64,000 nt of DNA from JACQZO01 sp964512325 (GTDB lineage: Bacteria > Patescibacteriota > Gracilibacteria > RBG-16-42-10), in NCBI GenBank assembly GCA_964512325.1, contig CAZEGN010000001.1, forward strand, positions 1 to 64,000, written 5' to 3'. Under the pieces are notes generated by a model. The model saw only the letters and a program-made list of their open reading frames with translations. It was not told where the DNA came from and did no database searches. A program made the translations under genes and the position numbers. Positions 15,902-25,179 of this stretch are shown here, one piece after another; position 1 is the first letter of the stretch, and each line of letters opens with the position of its first letter.

Positions 15902-16972
15902 ATGTCAGCATTAGTGAAAATTTATCAATTAGCCCAAAACCAAGGTTTCTCATTAGTCAAAGTAACGCCAGCAACGACACTTACAACTGATAAAGAGGCC
16001 TATTTAGACTGGCTTGAGCACAATAACCATGGTCAAATGGCCTATTTAGCTCGCGCCCCGGAACGTCGTTATACCCCAGAAAAAGTATTACCAGGAGCAA
16101 AAAGCATTATTTTGCTTGCCTTAAACTATTTTCAGCCAAACAAAGCCCCTAGTGTTAAAGTGGCACGCTATGCTTTAGCTAAGCCTGACTATCACAAGGT
16201 CTTTGAACGCAAGCTCAAAAGACTACAACAGGCGTTAGAAAATGAGTTCAGTGGCAGCAATAACAAGTTTTATGTGGATTACGGCCCATTAATGGAACGT
16301 CCTTATGCGGCGCAAAGCTCTATGGGATTCATCGGCAAAAACACTTTACTCATTACCAAGCCTTATGGCTCCTGGGTGCTGCTAGGTGAGATAATTACTA
16401 CTTTAGAACTAACACCTGAGCCAGCTGAAAAACATGGAAGCTGTGGTAGCTGCAGCAGATGCATGACAGCCTGTCCCACCGGCGCCATCAAAAATGCCTA
16501 TGAAATCGATAGCAATCTTTGTATTTCTTATTTGACTATTGAATATAAAGGCTCCATTCCGCTGCCCTTAAGAGCAAAGATGGGAACTTGGCTCTTTGGC
16601 TGTGATATTTGCCAAGAAGTATGTCCTCATAATACACGCGCCCAGGCCTACATACCAAGTCAATGGCATGAAGTTGAGATTGAACCCGACTTAGCCAATG
16701 AGGAATACCTAAGCTCGTTACAGTTTCTCAAAACCATTTTGCAAATCAAAGATGAGGCCGAATTTAGAAAGCTATTCAGAAACACGCCCTTTCTACGAGC
16801 TAAAAGAGCAGGTTTAATAAGAAATGCCTGCATTGTGGCAGGAAATTTGGGCAATAAAGACCTGATACCACTGCTCAAAAAGCTGAGCACTGACGAATCC
16901 GAACTTATCCGTGAGCATGCAAGCTGGGCTTTACAAGCCCTAGAGACCAACGACACTAATCCCGAACCATAA
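15902..16972 (+). CDS. queG: Epoxyqueuosine reductase QueG
   Basis: The protein is 356 aa from the ATG at 15902; the longer frame starts inside the terminator. The catalytic Asp region VDYGPLMERPYA is near residue 125, followed by SMGFIGKNTLLI. Two ferredoxin-like clusters follow: CGSCSRCMTACPTGA (about 181) and CDICQEVCPHN (about 237), giving two 4Fe-4S sites. A C-terminal HEAT-like helical repeat is present. QueG is a cobalamin-dependent enzyme making queuosine at the wobble base of GUN-anticodon tRNAs such as the tRNA-His in this window. No other queuosine gene is seen here. It overlaps the convergent transporter gene by 33 nt. Confidence 0.93.
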   Translation: MSALVKIYQLAQNQGFSLVKVTPATTLTTDKEAYLDWLEHNNHGQMAYLARAPERRYTPEKVLPGAKSIILLALNYFQPNKAPSVKVARYALAKPDYHKVFERKLKRLQQALENEFSGSNNKFYVDYGPLMERPYAAQSSMGFIGKNTLLITKPYGSWVLLGEIITTLELTPEPAEKHGSCGSCSRCMTACPTGAIKNAYEIDSNLCISYLTIEYKGSIPLPLRAKMGTWLFGCDICQEVCPHNTRAQAYIPSQWHEVEIEPDLANEEYLSSLQFLKTILQIKDEAEFRKLFRNTPFLRAKRAGLIRNACIVAGNLGNKDLIPLLKKLSTDESELIREHASWALQALETNDTNPEP

Positions 16973-17644
16973 GCTCACCAGACGGCTTACCACAAAGCCA
17001 AACAAGGTAGCTGCAAAGGACAAAATGGCCATCTCCAAGCCACTGCGCAACATATTGCTCTTGGTCGCCTTCCCTTTGATTAAGCCAATAATAAACAAAA
17101 CTGTTACCGTTGCAAGCACGGACACAACAATTGCTGTATCAACTGCTAAAAAGAAATACGGTAATATTGGTACTGCACCACCCAAAATATAGGCAAAAAA
17201 CATATAAAAAGCATTTCTGATCACATGATTGTCAGTTTCTAAACTAATATTGTAATGGTGCACTGCTAACTCCTCTGCCACCAGCTTAGGATTAGCTAAT
17301 ACCCTTTTCAAGGTCAGATTATCTAACTTGAGCCGTTTGTAAATCTTAGCCAAAATGTCTGTAGCATACCCAGGGTCATTTTTTACCAACGCTTTAATCT
17401 CATCATACTTTTTAAGAGTCACCCCTCTTTCAGCTCCAGCTGATAAGAAGCTGCCCACACCCATTGATAATGCCTCAACCATCACTAATACAAAGCCAGA
17501 TAAAATCGCCACAAAACGGTCATTTGTACCAGCCGCAATGCCAGTAAGAACCCCGACCGTAGACACCAATCCATCCTGTAAACCAAAAATAATATCTCTA
17601 ATCCCAGTAAGTAGCGCTTCACGCCAAGTCTGTCTTTTTGCCAT
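16940..17644 (-). CDS. VIT1/CCC1-family iron/manganese transporter
   Basis: The protein is 234 aa with about five membrane segments. The family signature is near the start: GIRDIIFGLQDGLVSTVGVLTG (residues about 15-36), then ALSMGVGSFLSA. A charged cytoplasmic stretch (about 75-135) bears the metal-binding region, followed by three hydrophobic segments. It moves Fe2+ or Mn2+ across the membrane. Its 3' end overlaps queG convergently. Confidence 0.85.
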   Translation of the reverse strand: MAKRQTWREALLTGIRDIIFGLQDGLVSTVGVLTGIAAGTNDRFVAILSGFVLVMVEALSMGVGSFLSAGAERGVTLKKYDEIKALVKNDPGYATDILAKIYKRLKLDNLTLKRVLANPKLVAEELAVHHYNISLETDNHVIRNAFYMFFAYILGGAVPILPYFFLAVDTAIVVSVLATVTVLFIIGLIKGKATKSNMLRSGLEMAILSFAATLFGFVVSRLVSLWFGISVVGL

Positions 17645-17708
17645 GAAAGATGGTTAATACGTGCTTCATACTAATTGAATGCGGTAGCTAGTTCTATAGA
17701 TCAAACCC

Positions 17709-17737
17709 TTGACACAATCACGTTATGATTGGATAAT
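17709..17737 (+). promoter_or_regulatory. Sigma70-type promoter
   Basis: A perfect -35 box TTGACA (17709-17714), 17-nt spacer and -10 box GATAAT (17732-17737). The predicted start near 17744 leaves about 20 nt before the ATG at 17765, without a Shine-Dalgarno motif. Confidence 0.7.
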
Positions 17738-17764
17738 AATAGTGCATAACAACATAAACACGAC

Positions 17765-18283
17765 ATGGCCGCTCTTCATACTGACATAACCATGGTTAGT
17801 AAAAAAGGAAAAGTTTGCCCCCTATGTGGTCACACTATGACCACACGTGAGAATGCTACCACTTTCTGGGAGAATAAAAAGGGTAGATATGCTTACTATT
17901 GTGAAAATAGTAATTGCTTGCATAAAATTCCACTGCTACAAGCCGAGATTGACATGCTCCGCTTAGAGCAGAGTCTTTTAAAGTGGGAAATTGACATTGA
18001 TACTATTGGTCCAGATGTCTTCAATCAATATGAGCTTAATGACCTACTAAAATCCCTTAAAAAGACCATTCGCTACCTGCGGGATGAAAATGGAACACTT
18101 ACTGCCAAAGAGTATTTCTTACAAGAATTGAATAACCCTGGCGGCAAAAAAAGCCATCCTTGGAAATGGCGCACCTTAGTTATGCCTGTGGCTTTATTAT
18201 TACTCACCCTTGGGACAATTGGCCTCTGGGGATCTGATATTGGTGATATGATGCAAGCAAGTATTTTATCAATACTACGTTAG
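17765..18283 (+). CDS. Zinc-ribbon membrane protein of unknown function
   Basis: The protein is 172 aa. An N-terminal zinc ribbon has CPLC near residue 18 and CENSNC near 47. A charged helical, possibly coiled-coil, part follows. One C-terminal membrane segment (LVMPVALLLLTLGTIGLW, about 138-155) anchors it, with the ribbon likely inside the cell. A second ATG at 17792 is possible. I recognise no family. It is the only gene after a strong promoter and is convergent with the VanW gene. Confidence 0.6.
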   Translation: MAALHTDITMVSKKGKVCPLCGHTMTTRENATTFWENKKGRYAYYCENSNCLHKIPLLQAEIDMLRLEQSLLKWEIDIDTIGPDVFNQYELNDLLKSLKKTIRYLRDENGTLTAKEYFLQELNNPGGKKSHPWKWRTLVMPVALLLLTLGTIGLWGSDIGDMMQASILSILR

Positions 18284-18292
18284 TCATAATTA

Positions 18293-20251
18293 CTACGCAC
18301 TTGCTGCGGCACCAATTAAGCCCTCAGCCGGAATAGCTTTATAAACAGATACAATATCATTCTTCTCCTCTGTGCCATCGGGACGAATGATTTTTTGTGT
18401 CCACTTCACTGTACGCCCCTGATGTGCAGCTTTAGTAATTTTCACCTGACCTGGAGGCAAACTATCAGTAGCAGCCAAAATTGGTGCAGGCGGAGCTACC
18501 CAACCAGATTTATTTGGCCCCGTTAGCTCTACCTTGCGCCCATCACTTGTGCCATATATACGCACATATGCCTCCACACCCCGGGTATCAGTCTGAATGA
18601 GAATATAATTATTCGTATCATTCACAAATACTAGGTCCTGTGACCCAGGATAAATTGTGGCATCAATACCCGACATTGGGTCATTATCCCCCACATAATA
18701 GGAAACAAGGTAACTATGAGCACGACGTTCAAGCACATCCAGTCCACCTAAAACCAAGGCCCGATACATAGTAGTCGATACCTGACAAAGCCCCCCACCC
18801 GCTTCAGGAACAGTTTTTTTCCCACCTTCCTTAATTACCAACTCCTCTTTCCAGCCTTCACTGACCGTGACATTTCCCAGCAAGCTATTAAACGATAGTT
18901 TATCTCCCGGAGCCAAAAGCAAATTATTATAAATTGCCAGCCCCTTCTTCACATTGAAAATACGAGCACTGCTTGAGCCCGCAAAATTTGAGTGCCCCAC
19001 TCCGAGCACATCTTTTAACCCCAAATCAATACCACTACTAGAAATAAAACTGGCCGGCTGATAGAGAACAGGCAAAGTCACCACTTTGTTTTCTTCGCCT
19101 TCTGATCGAAAGGCCTCCTCAACGAGGTCTCGTGCCCTAAACTGATCTACTGTATAGCCATCACGCAAAGTGCCTGAAACAACAGCGTACTTGCTATTAT
19201 TAGCAGGCAATTCAACCATAACGTCTTCTTTTGCTTGCTCTATTGCAGGCAAAATCGTGTTACCGATTAGATCTTGCCACTTGATATAATTCATTGCGAC
19301 CTGCAATTTGCCATCTTTGGGGTCAAATTCTAACCATTGCCAATCCTTTGCAGGAGCAATTTCTGCCTTTACCTTTTTCGCCTGATGCTCATACGCAATA
19401 GTAACTGTCTTTTTTAGCCACTTTTCGCTTTCTTTGATGGCTGCATATGCCTCTTCATCACTAATCTCCGGCGTGCCTTCAAAAGTTTTTACAATTACAG
19501 GCAAAGCATGCCCCTGTTCGAGCATGGTAGTGACTGTAGTAACAATAGTAGCGAAGTCTGCGGTGCGGTGACTCTCGGCTGGAATAATAGCAAAATAGGG
19601 CTTATTTTGGGTATCTTGAGCAAGATATACTGAGGCATTTTTTGGTGGCTGAGCAATACTAGGAATATTTGACTGCAATGTCTCAGTCAAAATTGTGGAA
19701 TTCACACGCAAGCCAGTTTCAATTCGAGTTGGCAAAAATAGGGCACCCCAAACATCGTGTCGCTTACGAAGCTTTAACTCCTGCAAAACACGATCAAAAT
19801 CATAAGTAATACCAGAACCCATAACAGGAATAGTATAGGTACTACCATCCACTATGAAGTTTAGATCCTTCTGCGTTAAGGTCGCAAAGTTTTGTCGTAA
19901 GCTTTGTTCTGCTTGTTCATAAGACAAGCCCGCCACCGGAATACTACCTACATATGTATTAGGCAATACTTTATCTTGATAAAATCTTTCAAACCCATAG
20001 TAAACGCCGGCACCTATTAACACTAAGGCTAATGCCATTAATACGGTGGTATTGATCAGCGGCCATAGCCAAGACCACAATTGAGCGCCTTGTTTATCAT
20101 CAGTCACTGGCACTTTTTCCTCTGCGGTGCTTACTGCCTGCACAACAATTTCTTTCTCCACAGTCGTACTAGCCGCCGGCTTTTTTGTTGCAATCGACTT
20201 GGCCTGATGTTTGCGTTTTTTCTTGGTCGACTTTTTTTTCTTTTCAGCCAT
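18293..20251 (-). CDS. VanW-family cell-wall protein with PG-binding-4 domain
   Basis: The protein is 652 aa. It begins with a Lys-rich cytoplasmic tail, then one membrane segment (about 67-90), so it faces outward. Residues about 100-240 match the repeated peptidoglycan-binding type 4 module (GLSYEQAEQSLRQNF). The VanW domain follows, with its marker GGGLCQVSTTMYRAL near 480 and HSYLVSYY. A G5-like or PASTA-like tail ends it. VanW proteins are wall-associated; the biochemical role is unknown. It is upstream-coupled to the YtxH-like and aspS genes on the same strand. Confidence 0.85.
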   Translation of the reverse strand: MAEKKKKSTKKKRKHQAKSIATKKPAASTTVEKEIVVQAVSTAEEKVPVTDDKQGAQLWSWLWPLINTTVLMALALVLIGAGVYYGFERFYQDKVLPNTYVGSIPVAGLSYEQAEQSLRQNFATLTQKDLNFIVDGSTYTIPVMGSGITYDFDRVLQELKLRKRHDVWGALFLPTRIETGLRVNSTILTETLQSNIPSIAQPPKNASVYLAQDTQNKPYFAIIPAESHRTADFATIVTTVTTMLEQGHALPVIVKTFEGTPEISDEEAYAAIKESEKWLKKTVTIAYEHQAKKVKAEIAPAKDWQWLEFDPKDGKLQVAMNYIKWQDLIGNTILPAIEQAKEDVMVELPANNSKYAVVSGTLRDGYTVDQFRARDLVEEAFRSEGEENKVVTLPVLYQPASFISSSGIDLGLKDVLGVGHSNFAGSSSARIFNVKKGLAIYNNLLLAPGDKLSFNSLLGNVTVSEGWKEELVIKEGGKKTVPEAGGGLCQVSTTMYRALVLGGLDVLERRAHSYLVSYYVGDNDPMSGIDATIYPGSQDLVFVNDTNNYILIQTDTRGVEAYVRIYGTSDGRKVELTGPNKSGWVAPPAPILAATDSLPPGQVKITKAAHQGRTVKWTQKIIRPDGTEEKNDIVSVYKAIPAEGLIGAAASA

Positions 20252-20264
20252 AAGAACTCGTTAA

Positions 20265-20567
20265 CTAATCTGTCTCATTCTCTCTACGTGGTAGTAGCTC
20301 TTTTGTTAATACAGTTATTTTTACCAGAGCCTGTTTTACTTCTGGCGACTCCAATGTTTCCTCAATGACATTGCCTATTTCTTGGAGCATAGCGCTATAT
20401 TCATCCTTGAGTAAAGCTAGTTGTCCTAAAGCTCCTTCTTGCTCTCCTTTCTCACTTAGCTCTTGGCGCAGTACCGACCCTTTCTTTGGTGCAAAAAACA
20501 TCCCAATTACTACTCCGCCAATAAGTGCCCATAGCCAGTAAAGTGATTGTTTTTTTGCTTTAGCCAT
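20265..20567 (-). CDS. YtxH-like small membrane protein
   Basis: The protein is 100 aa. A short basic start precedes one membrane helix (WLWALIGGVVIGMFFAPKKG, about 11-30) with the typical GxxxGxxFAPKKG motif of YtxH proteins. The rest is a charged helix. Function is poorly known; envelope stress or wall links are described for relatives. It is 4 nt downstream of aspS and just upstream of the VanW gene, so it is likely in that operon. Confidence 0.7.
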   Translation of the reverse strand: MAKAKKQSLYWLWALIGGVVIGMFFAPKKGSVLRQELSEKGEQEGALGQLALLKDEYSAMLQEIGNVIEETLESPEVKQALVKITVLTKELLPRRENETD

Positions 20568-20571
20568 AGAA

Positions 20572-22347
20572 TTAATTAGTTGGTAAAGAGACTTTAATAT
20601 TTGCCTCGCGTAGTTCTTTATCCGTTAAAGGACTAGGTGCACCTAATAATAGATCTTGTGCAGTTTGATTCTTAGGGAAAGCAATTACTTCGCGAATATT
20701 AGGCTCATTAGCAAACAGCATAACCAAACGATCAAGGCCCCAAGCAATACCACCATGTGGTGGGGCACCATAAGTAAACGCTTCTAACATATGACCAAAG
20801 CGACGCTCAGCGTCTTCTTCGCTGATATTCATGAGTTTAAAAACCTTTGCTTGCAATTCGCGTTCATGAATTCTCATTGAGCCACCACCAATTTCAATTC
20901 CATTCAGCACCACATCATGCGCAACAGCACGTGCTTTTTCAGGATCAGTTTCAAGTAAAGCAATATCTTCTTGCATTGGGCGAGTAAACGGATGATGCAT
21001 GGCTGACAAATTTCCGGTCTCAGCATCACGTTCAAACATGGGAAACTCAGTTACCCACAGATATGCAAGTAAACTCTCATCAATTAAATTTTGCATTTTC
21101 GCTACTGCTAAACGAACTTGCCCCAAACTTTCACAAGCAACCGTGAATTTATCAGCACTAAAGAAGGCAATATCCCCTTTTTGTAAGCCTAGTTGCGCAA
21201 CTAATTCCTGTTGGCTTTTTTCATCCAAAAACTTTAAGAACGTTGATTTTATTTCACCAGATTCTTCCATCGACATATAAGCCAAGCCCTTTGCACCTTT
21301 GCTTTTGGCAATATCAGTCAAATCATCAATCTGTTTGCGACTAAAATTAGCGCCGCCCGGAACACGCATCGCCTTCACCACACCACCTCTTTGTACAGTA
21401 TCGCTAAACACCTTGAAACCACTTCTACCCATAGCTTCTGAGACATCCACGAATGCCAAATCAAAGCGGATATCTGGTTTATCACTGCCATAATTGCTCA
21501 TTGCATCCAACCATGTCATGCGCAAAAAAGGCTCATGAACTATTTTCTTTTCAGGCATGAACTCTTTGCTTAACTCGATCAAAATTTTCTCATTAAGTTG
21601 CAAAATATCTTCCTGGGTTACAAAAGAAAGCTCCTCATCCAACTGTGTAAATTCAGGCTGTCTATCCCCACGCTGATCTTCATCGCGGAAGCAACGTGCA
21701 ATTTGAAAATATCTTTCTAGTCCAGCCACCATACACAACTGCTTCAGCTGTTGAGGACTTTGTGGCAACACATAAAAAGACCCAGGATGCAAACGACTTG
21801 GCACTAAGTATTCGCGTGATCCTTCAGGTGTGCCTTTAATCAAAATTGGCGTCTCAATTTCTAAAAAGCCATTGGCAGTAAAGTAGTCACGAATACGTTT
21901 AATGACTAAATGGCGCAGCTTCAAATTGCTCTGCATACGAGCACGCCGCAGATCTAAGTAACGATACTTAAGGCGCAGCTCTTCATTGGCAATTTGATCC
22001 TCATCAATTGAGAATGGTGGAGTTTTTGCAGCATTCAAAATTTCAAGCTTAGTTGCATGAATTTCAATGTCTCCTGTAGCAATATTGCTATTTCTCATCC
22101 CTTCAGGACGCGCAACAATTGTACCAGTCACAGACAATACAAACTCTGATCGAATCCCTTCAGCAAGAGCATGAGCTTCACCATTCACTGATGGATTAAA
22201 CACCACCTGTGTAATACCATCGCGATCGCGCAGATCAATGAAAATAAGTTCCCCATGATCACGACGACGATGCACCCAGCCGGCGATAGTCACTTCACTA
22301 CCAGCCAAATCTTTAGATAATTGAGAAGAAAATTTATTGCGAAACAT
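20572..22347 (-). CDS. aspS: Aspartyl-tRNA synthetase
   Basis: The protein is 591 aa, the bacterial-type length with a GAD insert. The N-terminal OB fold has GWVHRRRDHGELIFIDLRD. Class II motif 2 is in FRDEDQRGDRQPEFTQLD, the GAD insert is around GLAYMSMEESGEI, and motif 3 is GIAWGLDRLVML. It charges tRNA-Asp, and possibly tRNA-Asn if non-discriminating, which cannot be decided here. It heads an operon with the YtxH-like and VanW genes. Confidence 0.95.
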   Translation of the reverse strand: MFRNKFSSQLSKDLAGSEVTIAGWVHRRRDHGELIFIDLRDRDGITQVVFNPSVNGEAHALAEGIRSEFVLSVTGTIVARPEGMRNSNIATGDIEIHATKLEILNAAKTPPFSIDEDQIANEELRLKYRYLDLRRARMQSNLKLRHLVIKRIRDYFTANGFLEIETPILIKGTPEGSREYLVPSRLHPGSFYVLPQSPQQLKQLCMVAGLERYFQIARCFRDEDQRGDRQPEFTQLDEELSFVTQEDILQLNEKILIELSKEFMPEKKIVHEPFLRMTWLDAMSNYGSDKPDIRFDLAFVDVSEAMGRSGFKVFSDTVQRGGVVKAMRVPGGANFSRKQIDDLTDIAKSKGAKGLAYMSMEESGEIKSTFLKFLDEKSQQELVAQLGLQKGDIAFFSADKFTVACESLGQVRLAVAKMQNLIDESLLAYLWVTEFPMFERDAETGNLSAMHHPFTRPMQEDIALLETDPEKARAVAHDVVLNGIEIGGGSMRIHERELQAKVFKLMNISEEDAERRFGHMLEAFTYGAPPHGGIAWGLDRLVMLFANEPNIREVIAFPKNQTAQDLLLGAPSPLTDKELREANIKVSLPTN

Positions 22348-22455
22348 AATAATTACAAGAAATAGAGAGCAGGCACACTATACGATGGCTAAAGGCAATT
22401 CGCAATGAGCAATGAGATGAACAGTTACCCTTTTTTACCGACACTCTACTTCCTT

Positions 22456-22491
22456 CACAATTCCGAATCCCGACCTCCGAATTCCGAATTC
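22456..22491. repeat. AATTNNN heptamer repeat
   Basis: Degenerate AATTCCG units at 7-nt spacing, ending at the stop codon of hisS. Confidence 0.6.
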
Positions 22492-23796
22492 TTACATCAC
22501 GCTCATCTTGCTCACAACCTCAGTCAATTTAAGTGTTTGAGACTCGCCGGTTTGCATATTTTTAAGTTGAATCTTGCCATCTTTAAATTCATCGGGGCCC
22601 AGAATAAGCACGTATGGGAATTCCAAGTCATTAGCATACTTCAGCTGCTTAGCCATTTTTTCCGCACCACCAGGATAGACCATGCTGCGCTTGCCTACTG
22701 CTCGAAGTTCAGCTGCAATCCGGTTCACCTCAGGCAACATGTCATTGTTAAAGGCTATCAACAAAATCTCTGGCGCAATTTTGGGGAAAACCAAAGGGTG
22801 CTCTTGGAAGAGCTGAAACAGAGGTTCAATACCCACACTAATGCCGACACCAGGCAAATCACGATCACTGAAAGTATTGGCCAGACGATCAAAACGTCCC
22901 CCTCCTCCCAGTGCAGTTTTACCGAATACGGGCAAGGTAGTCTCGAAAATGATGCCTGTATAATAATCTTGTCCGCGCACGAGATTTAAGTTTAGGAAAA
23001 TGTTTCGTTCATTCACACCGGATGAAAGAGCCAATTTCACAATCTCCTGCAAATTGTTCACTGCTGCCAAGGCTTCAGGCACTGATTGCAACTTTTCAGA
23101 TAACCAGTTTCCTGTCTTTTCAAAATCTGTTTCCTGCCACAATAAAAATTCTCGAATAATAGGCAAAGCGGCAGCTGAAATGCCACGCTCTAACAGTTCT
23201 TTTTCTACGCCATCAATACCAATTTTATCAAATTTATCAATAGATCGAAGTGCTTCCACATGTTTTTCCTCTGGAACACTAGCCAAAGTTAGTATGCCCT
23301 TTAAAATTGCCCGGTGATTGATATTGATTACAAAATCATCAAATCCCAAAGCCTTCATACCAGTGCTCATCACGGCTAACATTTCAGCATCCGCCACAGG
23401 ACTGGTTGTGCCCACAATATCAATGTCGCACTGATAAAACTCTCGTTCTCTGCCTTTTCTAGGAGCATCAGCTCGCCATGACCTAGCAATCTGATAGCGC
23501 TTAAAGGGAAATTTGATTTCATTTTGATGCTGCACAACCACACGCGCTAAAGGCACAGTTTGATCAGCACGTAGCACGACTCTTCTACCACCATTATCTT
23601 CAAAGCGGTACATCAACTTCTCATCATTGCCCATTTTCCCCAAAAAGATTTCTTCATATTCCAAAACAGGCGTATGTAGCTCGCCATATCCATATAGTTC
23701 AAAAGTCCTGCGCCAGGTATCCATCAAATAACGTCGCAAGTACATTTGCTTAGGCAAATAGTCCGAAAACCCCTGGAGTGTGCGTGCTTCAATCAT
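22492..23796 (-). CDS. hisS: Histidyl-tRNA synthetase
   Basis: The protein is 434 aa, normal length. Motif 1 region is MIEARTLQGFSDYLP, motif 2 QIARSWRADAPRKGREREFYQCDID, and the His-specific loops LVRGQDYYTGIIFE and GGGGRFDRLA are present. The anticodon-binding domain is at the C-terminus. It charges tRNA-His; the matching tRNA gene lies 1.3 kb downstream in map order. It is flanked on both sides by heptamer repeats. Confidence 0.95.
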   Translation of the reverse strand: MIEARTLQGFSDYLPKQMYLRRYLMDTWRRTFELYGYGELHTPVLEYEEIFLGKMGNDEKLMYRFEDNGGRRVVLRADQTVPLARVVVQHQNEIKFPFKRYQIARSWRADAPRKGREREFYQCDIDIVGTTSPVADAEMLAVMSTGMKALGFDDFVININHRAILKGILTLASVPEEKHVEALRSIDKFDKIGIDGVEKELLERGISAAALPIIREFLLWQETDFEKTGNWLSEKLQSVPEALAAVNNLQEIVKLALSSGVNERNIFLNLNLVRGQDYYTGIIFETTLPVFGKTALGGGGRFDRLANTFSDRDLPGVGISVGIEPLFQLFQEHPLVFPKIAPEILLIAFNNDMLPEVNRIAAELRAVGKRSMVYPGGAEKMAKQLKYANDLEFPYVLILGPDEFKDGKIQLKNMQTGESQTLKLTEVVSKMSVM

Positions 23797-23836
23797 ATAA
23801 GCTAATTAGCAAGCGCAGTGTAAAGGAAAACTGTTT

Positions 23837-23998
23837 GAAATTACAAGTTACAAATTACGAATTACAAATTGCGAATTACAAATGAGGATCGTGATCAAAG
23901 CTGGATTCAACTCGGGGCTTTGATAATTTAAAAAGAGTGACGCATCTTGCCGCCACTCTCTCCCCTCCTTTACATTTTGAATTTTGAATCTTGAATTC
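23837..23998. repeat. AATTNNN heptamer repeats (two blocks)
   Basis: A long block at 23837-23883 (AATTACA, AATTACG, AATTACA, AATTGCG, AATTACA) and one at 23972-23998 (TTGAATT, TTGAATC, TTGAATT). They fill most of the 210-nt space between hisS and the SLH gene. Confidence 0.75.
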
Positions 23999-24006
23999 AT
24001 TTATTG

Positions 24007-24957
24007 TTATTGCACAATTACACTGCCCATCATTTCAGTTTGAAAAATTGAATTATAGTTGAATGTGCCCTTATTTCTGAAAGTAAAAGAAAAGGTTTGA
24101 TTTTGCGCCATTGCGCCAGAATCAAAGTAATTGGCATCACCAACACGTAAATCTTTCACGGTAACTGTATGAGTAGCAGTGTCGTTATTCTTCCACACAA
24201 CAGTATCGCCTGCATTCACTGTGATCGCAGGGGGATTGAATGCAAAGTTCTGCATTGCGATATTTACTGTCTTCGGTGCCACAGAAACTGTAGCGGTTGG
24301 TTGAGCAACACCACCGAAAGGAGAATAGTTATTCTGCTTAATCACGAGCAAACGATACATCATTTCAGCTGTTTCACCACGCTTCATACCGATACCAGTT
24401 CCAAAAATATTGCCATTAGCTGAGATCAAATTTTTCTGAATTGAGAAATAAATAAAGGGTGCCAAATCAATGGTCTGTGGAGCATCGAGAAGGTAATAAT
24501 TAGTAGGAGCATCAGGCATCAAATTATTAATCTTCAGCAAAATTTTTGCAGCTTCACCACGAGTCACCGGTGCATCTGGTCTAAAAATCCCCTCGCCATA
24601 TCCTTTTACAGCACCAGTGGCATATGCCCAGTTAATGTACTGCTTGAGAGCATGATTATTAGCTACATCACGAAATGCAGGGGTCTGATTAGCAAAACTA
24701 TTCGTAGCAATACCAGCGCCATTAATAGCAATTTTTAGCAATTCTGCTCTTGTCACTACGCCATCAGGTCGGTAGAGACCGTCAGGGTAACCGTTGACAA
24801 TATTGCGATCACGCAAGTATTGCACCGCTTGATAATTAGGGTGACTATTAGGCACATCTGGAAAATTCTGTGCAAACACTTGCCCAACTCCCATGACCAG
24901 AGAAATGGCCATGATCAGTGACGAAGCAAGCGCTCGTCGAGCAAATCCTAAAATCAT
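24007..24957 (-). CDS. SLH-domain protein with degenerate cupredoxin domain
   Basis: The protein is 316 aa from the Met at 24957. An upstream frame reaches 25074 but would run into tRNA-His. A signal peptide (MILGFARRALASS..., cut after QVFAQ) is followed by S-layer homology repeats: FPDVPNSHPNYQAVQYL with NGYPDGLYRPDGVVTRAE, then FRDVANNHALKQYI with GYGEGIFRPDAPVTRGE, then a weaker third. The C-terminal domain (about 225-316) looks like a plastocyanin: FNPPAITVNAGDTVVWKN and HTVTV. The usual copper motif YxCxxH..M reads NYNSIFQTEM, so Cys and His are lost. It probably sits on the cell surface. Confidence 0.8.
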   Translation of the reverse strand: MILGFARRALASSLIMAISLVMGVGQVFAQNFPDVPNSHPNYQAVQYLRDRNIVNGYPDGLYRPDGVVTRAELLKIAINGAGIATNSFANQTPAFRDVANNHALKQYINWAYATGAVKGYGEGIFRPDAPVTRGEAAKILLKINNLMPDAPTNYYLLDAPQTIDLAPFIYFSIQKNLISANGNIFGTGIGMKRGETAEMMYRLLVIKQNNYSPFGGVAQPTATVSVAPKTVNIAMQNFAFNPPAITVNAGDTVVWKNNDTATHTVTVKDLRVGDANYFDSGAMAQNQTFSFTFRNKGTFNYNSIFQTEMMGSVIVQ

Positions 24958-25067
24958 GATCAAAAAGTTTAATGCAGACCAAATAGTAAGCGAAGTCATC
25001 ACTGATTGTCTAGCAAAAATCTTTACAAATCGGCACAAACATATTAATTTGCGAAAGCAGATTTTCT

Positions 25068-25145
25068 GACGCACGTAGCTCAGTTGGTTAGAGCATCAGG
25101 TTGTGGTCCTGAGGGTCGTGGGTTCAAATCCCATCGTGCGTCCCA
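25068..25145 (+). tRNA. tRNA-His (anticodon GTG)
   Basis: A complete cloverleaf: acceptor ACGCACG with CGTGCGT, D-arm GCTC...GAGC, anticodon loop TTGTGGT (GTG), and T-arm GTGGGTTCAAATCCCAT. The extra G-1 at 25068 faces C73, as needed by HisRS, and the CCA tail is encoded (25143-25145). The GTG anticodon is a queuosine target. Confidence 0.97.
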
Positions 25146-25179
25146 ACGAGCACACAGTGCGAGTCTTCGCCTCCAGCTT

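Noticed and set aside
22405..22989. 194-aa plus-strand frame opposite hisS
   Set aside because: It is antisense to a certain gene and starts in repeat DNA.
23837..23998. CRISPR array
   Set aside because: The repeats are 7 nt long without spacers, and no cas gene is present.
24958..25074. Longer N-terminus for the SLH protein starting at 25074
   Set aside because: It would overlap the tRNA-His gene, and the Met at 24957 gives a normal signal peptide.
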